Below, in pieces: positions 14,601 through 29,600 of a DNA stretch of 64,000 bases. Numbering within the stretch: position 1 is the stretch's first letter; every line of letters starts with the position of its first letter. Origin of the DNA: Datnioides undecimradiatus (taxonomy: Eukaryota > Chordata > Actinopteri > Lobotiformes > Datnioididae); the NCBI GenBank assembly GCA_008933995.1, contig WARS01000036.1, positions 8,541,285-8,605,284 of the forward strand. Direction: 5' to 3'. The position numbers were made by a program, and so were the translations under genes. The notes beneath the pieces were generated by a model. That model made no database searches and had not been told where the DNA came from. It saw only the letters and a program-made list of their open reading frames with translations.

Positions 14601-17600
14601 GCCCCGCCAGCGGCAAGCTAAAACAGATGTGTGTTTGAGGAGCAGCTGCACTGCTATATATTCCTCAGAAATGTGAATTTTTTTGAAATGTCCCTGAATG
14701 CATTTGCAGGCTTTCAGTGGGAGAGAAAATAACCCAGACAATTTTCAAATTTTTTAATGTCTTGATTTGAGCCTCCACTTCCTATTAGTCGTCATTAAGG
14801 CCGTTATACAATACATAACGGAAAAATTGGCCACTCTGATCATGTTGATCGTCTGTGCTTACATGGATGTAACATACCAGTTGTATAGGCAGTTTCTACT
14901 AATAGTCTTTTATCAAATGTCCTTGTGCATACGTTTGTTTTGCTTGCCCCTGAGCAAGAGATTAATTAGACAAGCAAATAAAATATGACCAAGACATTTC
15001 ATTTAAACAGTGGCTGACTCCAGGCTGCAAAAAAAGCCCATGCCAATTACACTGGTCGCACGTCATCATTTTAGATTCATTTGGAAAAGTGCTGTTCCTG
15101 GAACTAATATAGCTCCAGAGCGTCATCTCATTATTAATATTGACATGAAACACTTTCTCTCCATAGTGTTATTAAATATTTAACATAAAGCAGATAATAT
15201 GATGCATATAGTTGTAGAAAATACGCAAGCTAAACTGAGCCAGGATGTCAGACTGTGTAATCTGTGTTTCCTCTTAAATGTTACACCGAATAAATCAAAT
15301 CTGAATATATCATACAGTAGATTAAAGGGGCTCTGCTGAGTAGCCAGTCACTAATCCATTTGTTCCCACTGGAGGACAAATCCTGGCTGACCTCCCCCCA
15401 TTCTGCTCTTAAAGACAAGACTTGCTCAGGGCATTCATTATGGAAACAGACGCTAATTATAGCATGTTTTTTAAAGCAGTATATTTAATGCATTCTTATA
15501 ATAATTTCACTGCATATAACAGAATTTGATTGAGGAATGAATCGGTATGCTCCTTTGCTCATTAGTATAAACATACATTTAAAAGAGCAGTCTGTGTGTA
15601 ATTTGATTAGATTAAGAGTGGGATTAGATTTTAATTACACGAATTAGTTGAAGCATGGAACGACTGATGAACAGCTGTCAGTCTGTTTACCGCACCTGAG
15701 AACCCTACACTGAACATAATCAGGACCCGCATGCCAAGTCCTCTGGGATATATGGAGCATTACGCTGTCTGCATAAATCACCTGATATCTGTTTTAAGAT
15801 GATCACTTTGACAGTGTTTACTTGTCTTTGAGTTCTTTAAAAACTCTTCCGGTTAGTTGTTCTTTTTGTTGCAGAATGCTCTGAAGCAGGCTGTTTTTAA
15901 CCATTTTTGATGTTATTTATCAGGCTGTCTGCACGAATGTCTTCTTCTTCTCAGGTCGTTTGAATATCAGTCGCATGCTGTGGTGATGAATATTGTCCAC
16001 TGCAGTTTACAGCCCACGAGTCATTATCATTTTTTTTGCGTTGACAGGTAGTCGACACCTGTGATGGAGCTTTTCCTCCTGCAACCTCACAATATTCACA
16101 GCGAGACTTGGCTTGAAGTAATTCATAAGTGAACTGGTTGACACAGCCACAGCTTTATTTGCAGTCTTGTTGCGCTGGTGTTTACAGGCTCTTGTTGTTC
16201 TCTCTGGAGAGACGTGTCACCACATTGGAAGTGATCTGCATCGATTCTATCTGCTCATTTCTTTTTAATTAGGTGATTTGTTTCACTTGGTAACTGGAGC
16301 CAGCCACAACCTCGCTGTTTATGAAAATTCAAGCCAGCAACATATCCTTTCCTTTGTGAAAAATTCCTCATGAATAAAATATTGAGTAGAAAAACCTTCT
16401 CGAGCACACTATGAGTGGACAGCCCATGGCTGAAAGTCAGACTAGACGAGTAGACCAAGATGTTTTTTGCACACAAGGACGCTGAAGGGTTTTGAATTTG
16501 TGATTTTTACCAGCATGAATTCAAACATGGACAGATTTCACATCTTTACACTTGACCATAATTAAGGCATGCTGATATTCCTTTCACACCTACACAGTGA
16601 CACTTGCGTTGGCAGCCAGTCTGAATGGGTCAACGCACATTATCCATCCTGGCTCAGTGACCCTCTCCCCGACCAGGGTTGAATGTTGTCCAGACAATAT
16701 TGGCACTAGTGACCAGGCGTTTCAGTTAAGCATGATTTAATTCAGCGTTATTAATGTTTAAAATAGATTCAACGGACTCTCCAACTGGTCTGACAAAGGA
16801 AGGGGGAGACAAAGGTCACATGAGTAGGCGAGTGAGCAAGCAAGTGCATTGAAAGAGCTAAAAGGTATCTCTGTTTGGTACTTATGTAAAATAATTGCGT
16901 ATGGAGGTGCAGATCTAGACTTGAGTGTCAGTGAACGGTGACAGCTACTGATTTTCCAGCAGTCTGTGATATAATCAGGTGGTTTACATGAGTTAACGTA
17001 CTAATACCCTACTGTAAAGTCAATTTATTATTGAAAAGTTCTACATTGAAGGTGTGACATAAGTAAATGGATGTAAAATTGTCATATCCTTAAAGGATTT
17101 AAAGTACCCACCTGTTTATGTGTAGGATTTTGTTATATCACTCAACTTGTAAAGCTAGAAGCATGTGGTCTTTGGCATTTTTGTATTAAAAGTGACTTAA
17201 ATGATTATCAAAATAGTTAGTATAGTATAATGATTAGTATAATGAGATGAATTGACTCCAGCTGTACTTGTGTACACTGTTCGTTGGTTTAATTTCTAAC
17301 AAAAATCATATTTTATGAGGCCTTCATTCAACTGTAGTGGAGTAAAATCTAGAATCTGCCCCTCTCAAATGTATTTAAGTAGAAGTATACATTTTTTTAG
17401 TTTTTCAGTCATGAAAAGAAAGTACCTCGTATCTCTGTGTATCTCATATTTATATTTATATTTAACTACACTTGTTGAATGGCTCAGATTAGATTACTTG
17501 TCTAATTTTATTACTTAATTATACTCCATTAGTTCTATCGAACACAATTTCAGTTTCTTCTGTCTTTGCTTTCCTTATTAGACAAAAAGAACAGAAAGGC

Positions 17601-20600
17601 TTGTGATGAAAGTTTGATTTTACTTGAATCACGTTATCACAAAATTATGGCCATAATGCCTTTTTTGATCACAGCATAAGCTCGCAGTGTAAATGCTGCA
17701 TCTGTAGGAGGGTATTTCCAATCTCAGCAATGCTAATTAATGCCTTGGTTTAGTAATGAAATTCTTAGACTTGATCCTTTTTTATGACTTGAAATAACTA
17801 TTGACTAGAAGATACTTACTGATTTATATGATTGTCTGGAGATTTTTTGCCGTCGGCATCAATGATTTATTAGATGACCTCCAAGAAAAAAGGCAGACAG
17901 AAAGCCACAGTGCATCAGATGTGAGCCTAATAACACATCTGATTGTGCAATCAGAGCTTCAGTGGATTTGAAATCAGAGAGCTTGAACTCTCACAAGCAG
18001 CAAAAAACAGCCAGTTTTTATATTTAGTTGGCATTTCAGCTCCTCAACGCCCACAGCTAAAGGAATTTAGTTTAATTGACTATGTAGACTTCCAGCTGTC
18101 CATCTTTGTCCCATCTGTGATGTAATGTCAAAAATATTAGTGTCAAGTATACCTGCAAACTAGCTGCATTCACTTTTCTATTTGTATTTGTCCTTCCTGT
18201 GTGAAGTCTGATTTTCCATCCAGAGGATAGATGCTTTTGAACGGCGGTGATTTAGAACAGTGGTGCCTAAAAGCCATTTTACCCACACCTTTGGAGTTAA
18301 ATGGATTTATAATGGTTGTTTGCACTGTCTAATCTTTGTGGCTTGTTTCACCACCCATGGGCTGAAAATACAAAGCTGCACTGCAAAAATAACCTCAAAC
18401 CAAACTGCTGGAAACTGTAAAATTTGCTAGTTTCAAACATAAAATCTTGAAAAAAAAATCTTAACCTTAAATCAAGCAATAAATAAATAAATTAATTAAA
18501 TTGAATTTAATTAGGTATTTTTCTGCAACTCATTTTTTCATATGTATTATCAACCTGCAGACACAGCTGCCAACTAGCTGGTGAACATTGGAGGGGTAAA
18601 AGTCTGATATTTCCCTTTAGAGCTGGTAGAGGCCAAAAACAGAGCTAAAAGAGAGTGAATGTTGGACTTACATTCACTGAGTGGACAGAGACACAACTCC
18701 AAATGAACGATAATGTTTCTCCATGTGTGCTGGATGGCTAAATAAGCATCTGTTTGCTAATGTGTTCACCATATAAACTTAAACCATGCTGATATGTCAA
18801 TGTTGTGTTTAAAACATGTTTCTGCTGTACCAAAAGGCCAAAAAAAAATATAGTTTAACATTAGTACAGCAGTTCAACATCTAAAATGGTTTCAGAAAAG
18901 CAGTGCTTTATTGTTTTTCTTGTAGATTTTGAGGATATTAGTGAGAAAACTGTAAACTTGAAAACTGAGGGCTGAGGAAGTCACTTTACATTCTATACCT
19001 TCCACATACAGGAGTTATTTCTAGCAGAGTATACCCAGCCTGCCACCCTCTTTACGTCATCTGTCTACAGAAGTCAAACAAATATTGTAGAACATATTGT
19101 GCTCCTTCATAAGGCAGCACCGGTTGAACATTGTGCTCTCGCTCTGTTTTATGTGCAAAGGCATCTGTCGCGACAACATTAATTTCCATTTTGTTTTATA
19201 GTTTTTTTGCTTTCCTAATCACTCACAGCTACATGAAGATGTGGTTGAGTGGATCTAATTACAGATTCACTTCCCACCTGTGCAATTACGAATCTGCAGA
19301 AAAAGGAGAAATTTTGTGAAGAGAAGGAAATTATTCTCTCTGGGGTCTTTATGAGCAGCGAGGCCTATCATTGTCTTTGTTCAGAGCTGCTCCCTTGTCT
19401 TTGCTGTCCTGATCACATTTGAGCTCTGTGGTGCTGATGTGCTCTGTAACATGTTGCTTTTACAAAGTGCAAACATGGTGTTCACAGAGGGGAAGGACTT
19501 CTTAAACATATTTGTGGGCAAAATATTTGAAACACTGTCATAATCCATAGACAGAACTTCCACAATACCTCCAACCCTATTAGTAACACAATCTGCTTTT
19601 GATTGCCTGACTACTGGGTGTTACTGTTTCATTTTCAGTGCAGTACAGTAGCAGTGCTGTTCTAGTGAAAGGCTTTTACTGTACATTAGTAGCCTTGCAT
19701 ACTGTTTAATATGCTGTTATCACTCCATTTGTGCAGTAATAATGGAAAAGGAGTGATAAAGAGTGTGTCTGCAGGCATGCTAGCAGCTCTGAGCAATATT
19801 TTGAGCCAAATGTTAGCATGCTTACATGCTCTCAGTGACAATGCTAAGATGCTGATGATGAGCAGGTAACCATGTTCACCATCCAAGTTTAACCTGCAAA
19901 CATTTTAGTAACTAGCATTAAACACAAAGCAAGGTGGAGGCTGATGGTAATGTCGGATTGGGAAAATCAGAATTTGATCTGATCATACCTAAGTTAGGAT
20001 CAACAAATTTATTAAAATTCCTCCAAAATGTCTACACCAGACTTAATTGAGGCATTCAATAGTTGTTTCTATACTCAGCTAAGAACCACAAATTTTGGCC
20101 TCACAGTAATGTTAGTGGCAAAGTCAGGAGTTACTTAGAGTGTTCCTGGGAAATGTTGTGATTTTTTGCTATATAAAGAGAACAATTTGACCTGCTGTGG
20201 TGCTACAAGAAATAAATAAATGTAAGTAACAGATTTGAGGGCAATCTTTCTGAGATATATCAGTCTGGACCAAAGTTTTTGGCTGACAGCCATCCATAGA
20301 GTCACACCGCTATGGCAAAACCCTTCTAAAAGCAGGACTCTGCAAAAACCAACTGAACTGCCTTCACGTCAATAGATTGCATTCACAAGTGATAAGCTCC
20401 AGTCTGTAAGCTCCTAAACGCAACACCACTCCAAGATGCGCATCATTTTTCAACATATTGACTCTTATTGTCATGGTACAGCAGAGTAGAATATGCTAAA
20501 AGATGATCTTATAGTTGATGAGTATGTTTAAGGTAAGACTATTTCCACAGCTGAGAAGAGCCTCATTCTACCTATCTGCGACCAAGCTGAAAATGTTTAC

Positions 20601-23600
20601 AGCGTTGTCTCCCACACTTTAAGCTGTACATCTCGCAGAAATTCTCTTGTATGTTTCTTGTTGTGCTCTGTGTTTATATAGCCAGGACATGCTCTTCGTA
20701 ATCCTTGTATAGAATAGAAAAGAATAGAATAGAATGGTATCAGCAGAGAAAACTTCATCTGCAGCATGTTCAACTTTTCGTCCTCACTGGAGGTGGACAC
20801 GGAAGATGAGCATAACCACTCGCTTTTCTGGGGAGGTTTTTAGAAAGCATGAAATTATCACTTTGAAAAAGCTTTCAACGTTTGTAGGAAGAAATTAATT
20901 AATTAATAATAGTCTAAGTGTACTGTCTCTGTTTTGTTTCTGTATATACTTTAAAAGTGAAACGCTTTTTTTAAAATTACATGCGTATGTGTCTTTGTGT
21001 GTACAACAACAAATGTGTGTGTACCTATGCACATATGTTTATGTTCAAGGACTTTTTTGATGGGGACAAACTATGACCAAGGAGCAACATGCATTTTTTC
21101 TTTTCCATTTTTATACCGTTTCATATAGCACCATTTATTGGTTGACTGAACCACAGATGAGCTATGCTTTACAGAATCCAAATTACACTAGAGCCATTTT
21201 TCATTCTGTGGGGCTCTTCACAGGCAAAGAGCCATAGATGGGCCTGTTCACTTTCCTTATTTGTCCTTGTCTGCTGGAGGTTGCCGCTGGCTGACATAGC
21301 CTGAATTTAAGTGGACATCAATCTCGATAAAGAGGCAGAGCCCAGAGTAATATTACCTCCTCAGATTTTTTTTTTTAGCTGTTTAGCAAGACAGCGCAAA
21401 TAAGCATGTTTCACATCACAAACTGAAACATTAACCTCCAATATGAAACTAAATATTTGGATCTAGCTGCGGTTTCACACCATTGGTGCCTTTTAGTTTT
21501 ACATGTCTCTATCCAGGAAGGCACATTCTCAGTTGGTGTTTTGTAAAACCTCTCAGCTCAGAATAGGGCAAGATGCGTCTGTTTGCATGGCTGTGTCGTG
21601 ATGATAAAAAGATTTCCTCCGGCTGGCCAGTGGCCTATCTCGGTGCTGCAAAAGTGATGCAGGGAAAATTTGGCTCAGAGTGGCAGCCATGCCACAACGG
21701 ACTGGACTTCATGCACTCCTCATAAATGAGAGTCATTAATTCTCCATGTAGGTAGAGTTTTTCCACATGCGGTGCAGGAGCCCCTCTTCCTCTGGGACAA
21801 AGCCATACCCTGGCCTGACTCAACCCAATCAGCACCGCTGCTCGTTCTCCTGCACTCTTCTTGCTCCCTCTCCCTCGTCTCTGTCTGCTCTCCTTCAGTT
21901 ATATATGAAGACAAAGATCCCAGCTTCCCCTGTTTGTCGAGCCCATCTGATAAGTTGCAGATAAGTCACCATTGTTTGGAAAGATTGCTATCCTCTCTGA
22001 TGCTAGAGGCACTCTTCTTTCCTCTTATTATGAAATATGAGCTGTTTCCCAGTTGGCTCCTTTGACCTAAATTTTCAGTATTTGCACTTTTTTAATCTTA
22101 TGTTTGAGTTTAGATTTTTTTTTTTATGTGTGTTCGTCAGAAAGTAAGCAGACATACCTGAAGCACTTGATTAAATTTACATCATAAACAGATTAAACAG
22201 CAATCTTTATGCCAGAGCCAAATTTGCATTATTTTCAAGAAATAACACAAAAAGAAACTAATTATGACTTTATTGCAATATAGTGCCAAGAAGCACAATA
22301 TAACAACTGATCTGCATCAAAGCTAATAGGCAAATAGTTGCTGTTCTTTTTTATTTTTTTGGATTATTCTTGCGGTGCAGGTGTCATCTACACTTAGACC
22401 ATATGGTTGCACAGTGGTACAATTGATTGTAGAAAACCATTTGGCACCGATATGGTCTGTATATTAAAATCTCAGCAAGCATCACAGGCTATTTGCAATC
22501 CGCAGTGTAAACAAACAGAAGAGCTCTTCAAAGGCTCAGACTTCGATATAATTGGAAAGGAAATGGAGCCAGAGCTGCGCTAATGTTTCTCCACTCTTTT
22601 CCTCTGCCATTAGTGATCTCAGGTCCCAATAGCCGGACAGACCTGCTATCAAAGAAACTGAATATAATTTTGATTTTTCCTTTGAATCTTTGACTACCTT
22701 TTACACAAAGTATTAGTTTGGGGTTTTTTTCAATTTTGTAAAAGGGGGGGGGGTGTTGTTTGTTTGTTTGTTTGTTTGTCTTTTTACCCAATTTCACTTG
22801 CAGCTTTTTGTCTCTGGAATGTTATCTGTGCCTTCACAGTTTGGGAATAAATTACAATATTCTCTTGTGATGGGTGGGACGGTGGTAACAGCAAGCCAAG
22901 AGAAATGTATTTAAAAAAAAATCAAAAACCAACATCCTGCTTTTTTGAATATCATTGCAGATTAAACATGTTCAATCTGTTACCAGTATGTAAGATGCCA
23001 TTGTTTCTGCAGGCTCTAAATGACAGGATGACCTTCTTTAGTAAGGAGGTAATTGAGGAGTCATTATGACAGGCTACTGGTGAGGTCTTGTCCTGGGAGG
23101 TCTGTGGATGGAGAAACCTCTCCTGACACCGTCTAAGTACTGTCTCCAGATCTGGGACCTGCTCAGTTATGAGTTAGTGGTTTGGTGATGTTCAACTCCC
23201 AGTGGCACACCATTCAAACTCACAACGGCCATTACTGAGACACATTAGGGCTGAGAGCACTTAAGTGCTGTTTCATGGCAATATCAATTAACTCACTTAC
23301 CCTCTAAAGGGCAACAGCTGTTGCCTAACTAGTCTGAACTACTGTGAAATCTGCACCACCATAGTTGTAAATATTGAATATTTTGAATGCACCATCTTTG
23401 TGTAAAGTGATCAGAGGTGTTAATTGAAAGTGATGAAAGCAAATGGACTCTGTGGAGGTGATGATGGTAAGTGTCTCATGTTCAACAAGCCCCTCTGGCT
23501 TGTGTCCACACAAGGATATTAATGAGCCTCTGACCTTATAGTATTCATTTCCTGCAGCGGATGTACAGTAAATAAATGCTTGGCTTTTCAAAAGTTCTAT

Positions 23601-26600
23601 TAAATCAATGATTCATCAGCGCTTTTTGTTGCAAGCAGCATAACCAAATTCGGTTGACTCGATTGAGTTGATCTACATAAAAATTGAATTTGCCCTGAGA
23701 AGCATTTGTGCTTCAAAAGCGTGTGTTGGTGGACTTTGACCAGACGGCAGGGGTAATTGACATTAATCTGTAGTAATCAGAAGGCAAGAGACACCAGTAT
23801 CCTGTTTGAAACCATGACCTTTTGTCAGACATAACAGAGGGTTCTAATAATTCACTATTGATTTGGTTTAATTTAATCATTATTTCATCAAATAACCATA
23901 AAAAAATAGTGAAGGTGCATTTTTTGCATGAAAAATTACTTCAGCTATCGATAAAGCTGGTATGAAGTTAGTAAGAATTAGGTATAGCAGTTTGGTACTT
24001 AGCGAATTTTAGATATAGAGAGGTGTGCATTATGGAAATGAACATGCTGTTTCTTTGGTTGTTTGTAGAATTCAGCTTTTATTTTTCCCCCGTTTTTTGA
24101 CTTTCAGTTCAAGCTGACAGAGCCTGACACACAACAACTTAAGAAAACACAGACGCCACCAGAAAACATGAGTGGAACTAATATTGGCTCTCTATATAAG
24201 ATTGTGTTTTACACATTGGCATTGAGCTTGCATATGTATTAAAACTTGTATATGTCAGTGTTTTCTCAAGTTGCAACACAGTTGGGTTTTTTCAAGTGTT
24301 ACTAATATTAGGTACCTGCCACAAATGACACAACGGGAATGCGTCACTAGGAAAGTGAGCAGAACCACACAGTACATCTTATTAAGATACTGAGTGAAAG
24401 TGGAGATGGTCAGTTGCAGTGCATTGTTTCCCCAGTTATATCAAAATCACTGCATGCAATGTTTTGTGGGTATGTGTGTGTGTTGACCATTTACCAGTGA
24501 AAAGTGTTTTTCCAATTGAGTGTGTGGTTTTTTTTGTACCTCTGCTTGTCCATCCTGCGACACCCCACCATTTTTTCTACTGTTATGACAGATGCTATGC
24601 TGCTGGTGGCACAGAGGCTGGAGGGACCGTTCAACATTGAATCTGTCATGGAGCCTATTGATGTCAAGATTTCAGAGGCCATCATGAATATGCAAGATAA
24701 CAGTGCCCAGGTCTCCTACAGGGTATGTCAATTAGGTTTCTACCCAGAGAACGAAAGTAACACCTCAGACATGGTTTTAAAGTCTCAACTTTTCCCAAAC
24801 TGATTGCTTTAAGCCATACTGGGCTGTGTCTAAGGTGTGTAGTACAACACGTTCTAATTATGTCCAAGTTTAGGTCTTGTATTTGAATTATATGTTTCAA
24901 TATGGTCAGATAATCTTAGTTCAACTAACAGTAGTTAATGTGTTTCCTGTGTTTTACTGCATTTTTCTTTGCCCACAAAATTGTAGTCAGAAAGAAAGAA
25001 AAAAATGTAGGTGGTTGTGAAGATTTTTTTCTGCCTACACAGTTTTGGATGCCAGTTCTCATTCAAAGCTAAATGCTCTGCTGGCTTTCCCATGCAACAG
25101 ATGCAGTTTTGTTTATGGTTTAAGTATATGTGGTATTTTCCCAAAAGCCTGTAAAAACGTAACTCTGCCATCGTAAATAGCATCGGTCACAGCTCCTAGT
25201 TGAATCACCTATCAACGTGGTTACCTCAACATGACGACGAGCACTGTCATGCCGGTAATGTGGGGTGAATGCTTCACAAGACCTTAACAAAACAGCATGT
25301 TTTCACTATTTTCTGCCTCCAAAGTAATTTAAACCCCTGACAATTGGGTGCCCATGTTTTTGTAATTGCAGGTTTTTCAAGGCTGTGGCCAGCCAAAACC
25401 CGCAGGAATGACTAGGTCTACCCGTGGTGTTTCGGATGTGTTCAACGCTCGCTTCAGGCCGTACAGCCCAGAGGAGCGGCCTACCACTGCAGCTGGCACA
25501 AGCCTAGACAGACTGGTAAGGAGACAGAGCCAATGTTGCTGTTTTCAGGCGAGACACTGCTTCAGTGTAAACATCATTTGTCTTTCTGACTTGACACTGT
25601 TGATTAAAGCTGGTGATTTGCCATCGTAAGCCCCTGGAGCCGGAAATTAATTCTTTGTACTTGTCCTCCATTCAGGCCCCCTCTATCGATTTGTGTTTGT
25701 TAACGAATCAACAGCTTTTTCCCCAGGAGGGCAGTGGAAGGTGTGGTGCACTGCGTTCGTTGCCCTTCTCATCTCTGTGTACTTGGCAAACAGAAAAGAG
25801 AGGGGTGAAAGAATTGATGGATAGATTCTGTGAGGCTGACCATATCAATTGTTTGCTGTAAAGCGTGCCTTTATTTTCTATCAGATTAGCTGTATGTTTG
25901 TCGGATTGGATCTTGATACATGGATTTCCATCTCAAACAACCTTGAAACCTAAAATGCTGCATCAGGGTAAAGGTTAACACGGAGCTGACAGACCAATTC
26001 AGCTGAGAGACAGTTCTCATCATGGATTACCTTTGCAGCCACTGTGCCCTTCCTTTCTCCCCTCTAGCCCTTTTTAAAGCGAATCTTTCCAAATTGGGTC
26101 TCGGTTATGTTGGCGTTTGTTGTCGGAAACCAAAATATATATATATATTTTTTGCACTATTGACCATTAAAAAGTAACAAATTAATTAAATCATTTTGGT
26201 GGAATGGCAGCCTCGCCCACAGTTTAAAACATGCTAAATCAAATGTCTCAGTGCTTTGTGTCAGGTTAATAATAGGTTATTTACTCAATGAATACAACAT
26301 TTGAAAAGCAGCAGTTTCTTCCCATCTGGCTCTTGGAATCCCACAACAATAAATGCCTTATTTGTTTTATTCAATACTAATTATGGTTTTTTTGGCACAA
26401 TCTAATTAATTCTGCACACATTTTTGATGTTTTATATACAGCAGTTGCCTTTTTAGCTATGTCCATCAACGATTTCTACCACCTACACTGAATTAATTAA
26501 GACTTTCTGTTTCCCTGCCTTTATGCTGCAAACCAGAGGATTGTTTGGAATGCGATGCAACACAGTGTAAGGTTCATGATTTTATACTCATTTCACTTTG

Positions 26601-29600
26601 CAGAGTCTATTGTCTGCAACTGTTTAATGCATTGTGACTGGAAGCAAAAATGATGTTTTAATATTTGTGTGTTTGGGGGATGCGTAGGATTTTGTTCTAA
26701 GCACTGGAGATTTACAGTAAACAAGTATTGCGACCTGCAAATCCCAGTGGTATGCAGCAGTTGGTGCGCCAAGTGTCAGCCATAGTTTCATTTTCATCTC
26801 ACATGGGAGCCCGTGTCACCTGGCCTCAATGAGTTTGCTGTGACAGAACATTTTGTTTTTAATTTATAAGGCTATCTAATGCCGGCACTCTTCAGACCTC
26901 CATAATGACCACTGTGTTGTGTTATGGCATCAAAGTATCAGCTATTAAACACGGTATTTTACAGGCGAGTCTCCTCACACCACAGGGATTGTTGAACACA
27001 TGCCATGGTGTCCTCAGCTAGTGAGGATTCCTCTCCGGAGATCCAACACGAACCTTCGTCAACCACCAATATCTATTCTAGACACATCCGTGTCCAAGAC
27101 CCTCATTGCGATAGCTAATAGAGTCAACTCCTTGAGGAAGCCGACCAATCAGCAGGTGACCTGCTCCGTCAGAGCTGGCAGAGGGGAGAGCTGTGAAGTT
27201 GGTGGGGGAGTGTTGCAGCCAGCATCTGCTCTGACGGTACAATGAAGTGGGGCCTCCAGACTGCTCATGAATAACTGGGCAATTAGCCTGCTTGGAGAAA
27301 TCTCACAAGATGGAGCTCAGTGACAGGAGCTTATTTTTGACATACGATAACTAGAACAGTGTACCTGAGCAGAAAATTCCATTATCAACATCTGTGCACT
27401 CGAGGAGTCGATACCGATCATACTGGCCACTGGAAGCTGTGAATCGTGACACTTCTTTAATGTGCTGTAATGAGGCTTTGCTTGGTTCATTGAATGAAGC
27501 AAAAAAAATGTGGTCGTCCTGAGGTTGCCCTTTTAAACATCCAGAAGGAAGATAACATTTGAACATTTGCATTAATTTGGAGTAATGGTTCAGGCAATAT
27601 GACAAATACTGCTCACTTCTTGGTCTCCACTAATTTCTAAGGGAACTATCCCGCTCTTTAGATCCTAAATACTGCCTAAATACTGAGACTTACATATGAG
27701 TCAATAACTATTAACGTATATTAATTATTACCTCTGTTGTAAAGAGAAATATAAAAACAACCAAAAACAGCTGTTTCTTTTTTTTTGATGACAAGTTTGT
27801 AGTCCCTGTGGATTAGGTATCTGATAATGAGCTGTGAAAAGAAGTGTTAAATGAAAACAACACAGAAAAATGTCACTGAGCTGGTAGGACTGCTCGATGT
27901 AATAATTAGCTCAGGGGCATCCTGGTGGTTGAGTGGTTAGCACGCAACCACAACGTTCTGGGTTCTTGATTCAAGTCATGAACATTTGTTCTAACCCCCC
28001 CCCCATCTCTCCGTGTGTCCTGCTTGTCTCTATTCTCAACATAAGCATAGAAAAATTTAAAAAATGGAAAAGAAAACAAACTGTCTTCCTTCTGCGTCAT
28101 GTCCCACGGCTGGTATAGATAAAACAATTGCATAACATAAACCTGTTTTCGATTAAGAACATTGCTTATGCAAATAATGTTACATATAGTGGGACGGCTG
28201 CTGAAATTATTCAGCCCGTTTGTTACAACCTGAAGGTTTAATTTGAACAATTATGAAGCACTTGCTCGTCAAAACAGGTTAAAAACAGATGAGTGTGTTA
28301 TAGGACTATTGTTACAGTAGCATTAAATTGTTTTACTCTCATAAATGAAAACCGACAACAGTGCGTTTTTTGAGTACAGTAAATGAAACAGTGTTTTAGT
28401 TTTAGCATTAGTCAGCATTGATTGTCAACTAAAGATAGTAAAAGTTATATTCAGTGGGACATAACCTTCGTGAGAGAGTGATGAGTCATTTGGTGGAAAT
28501 ATTGAACTACTTTAATGGTGGCTGTGGTTTGTTCAGCTAACACTGAATTATGTTGGTTGAGGTCATATATTTTAGATACCACACACATCTGCTGCAAACT
28601 CTGTCCTGCAGGCTTTTCTCCAGCTTTGAGACTTCTAGCAGTGCAACATTGGTTGTTAACATATAGCAAGCTAGCAAAGGCAAGAACATGCAACAAAACA
28701 GCACATTTACAGTTTATACTTTTCTAAGTTGGGAAATGTTAGCTGTATTATTATCGGGGCCTGCAGTAGACATCATAACCTCTAATAGCCACCATACTGA
28801 CAGATGGAAGATGTGCTATTCTCTGTCTCAATGCATGTACAAGTATTGACACTGGCTGCTAAGGTGGCTCCCTCATGTGAGATTATCTTATTAAAGAACA
28901 TTTTAAAAATAATGGTTCAAAAGTCAACTGGGTAAATTCTCAAAGGGAGAAAAGAGCATTTGGATTCGTCACAGAAGGTGTCACACAGTGAGTCTGGGAA
29001 ACTTGGTCTATGTAGAATCAGTTGTGGTTTATTAAACGCAACATCTGGATCTTCACTGGTCCTTGAATAAGATCAACATCATGTTCTGCCACATGACTTT
29101 TGTTTCAGTTGAAGTAAGCCTTGCTTTGATCAACTGAAGCCTGCAGCAAGATGTGATCTAGGTTAATTAAGAAACAGAGGTGGTGTGGACTCAGCAGTTA
29201 CTTGTTATATTTATGATTTAACATTTGTAGATTGGTTTATAATGGTTTACCTGATGCAAAAAGGTGAGTGTTCATCTGAGGCTGTATATAATATAATATG
29301 TCTGCATTAGGCATTACATGTGTTTCTCCTCACTTCCCATTGTATCTTCTTGGCTCTTTAGAGCGAAGGCTGGACAGGTGGTCAGTGGGTGGCTTTTTAG
29401 AAAAGGAATGTATTAGCCATTGTCCTTTATGAACCCAGTTCTGTCTACCTCCCTTTAACATGGCATCCAGCACTACCCCAATAGGTTATAAGTAATCTTT
29501 TTCCAGAGGGTATTGCACACATTGCATTGTATATAAGTATTTTGTGCGATTTGTGAAGATTGAGGTGTTCTGTTTGGAAAGTATGGCAATGGTTCTGGCT

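Larger units (their letters stand above)
8320..24591 (+). other. gpc6 intron 4 (16.3 kb)
   Basis: Begins GTAAGT and ends ACAG. It holds SINE-like fragments near 12365-12435 and 13380-13610, a hAT-like fragment at 17315-17432, and two unclassified teleost repeats at 18540-18850 and 19770-20312. A poly-G plus TTTG repeat lies at 22744-22779. Several AT-rich stretches of mixed composition (for example 15090-16100) look like candidate conserved non-coding DNA, but this cannot be tested here. No additional exon was recognised. Confidence 0.75.
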
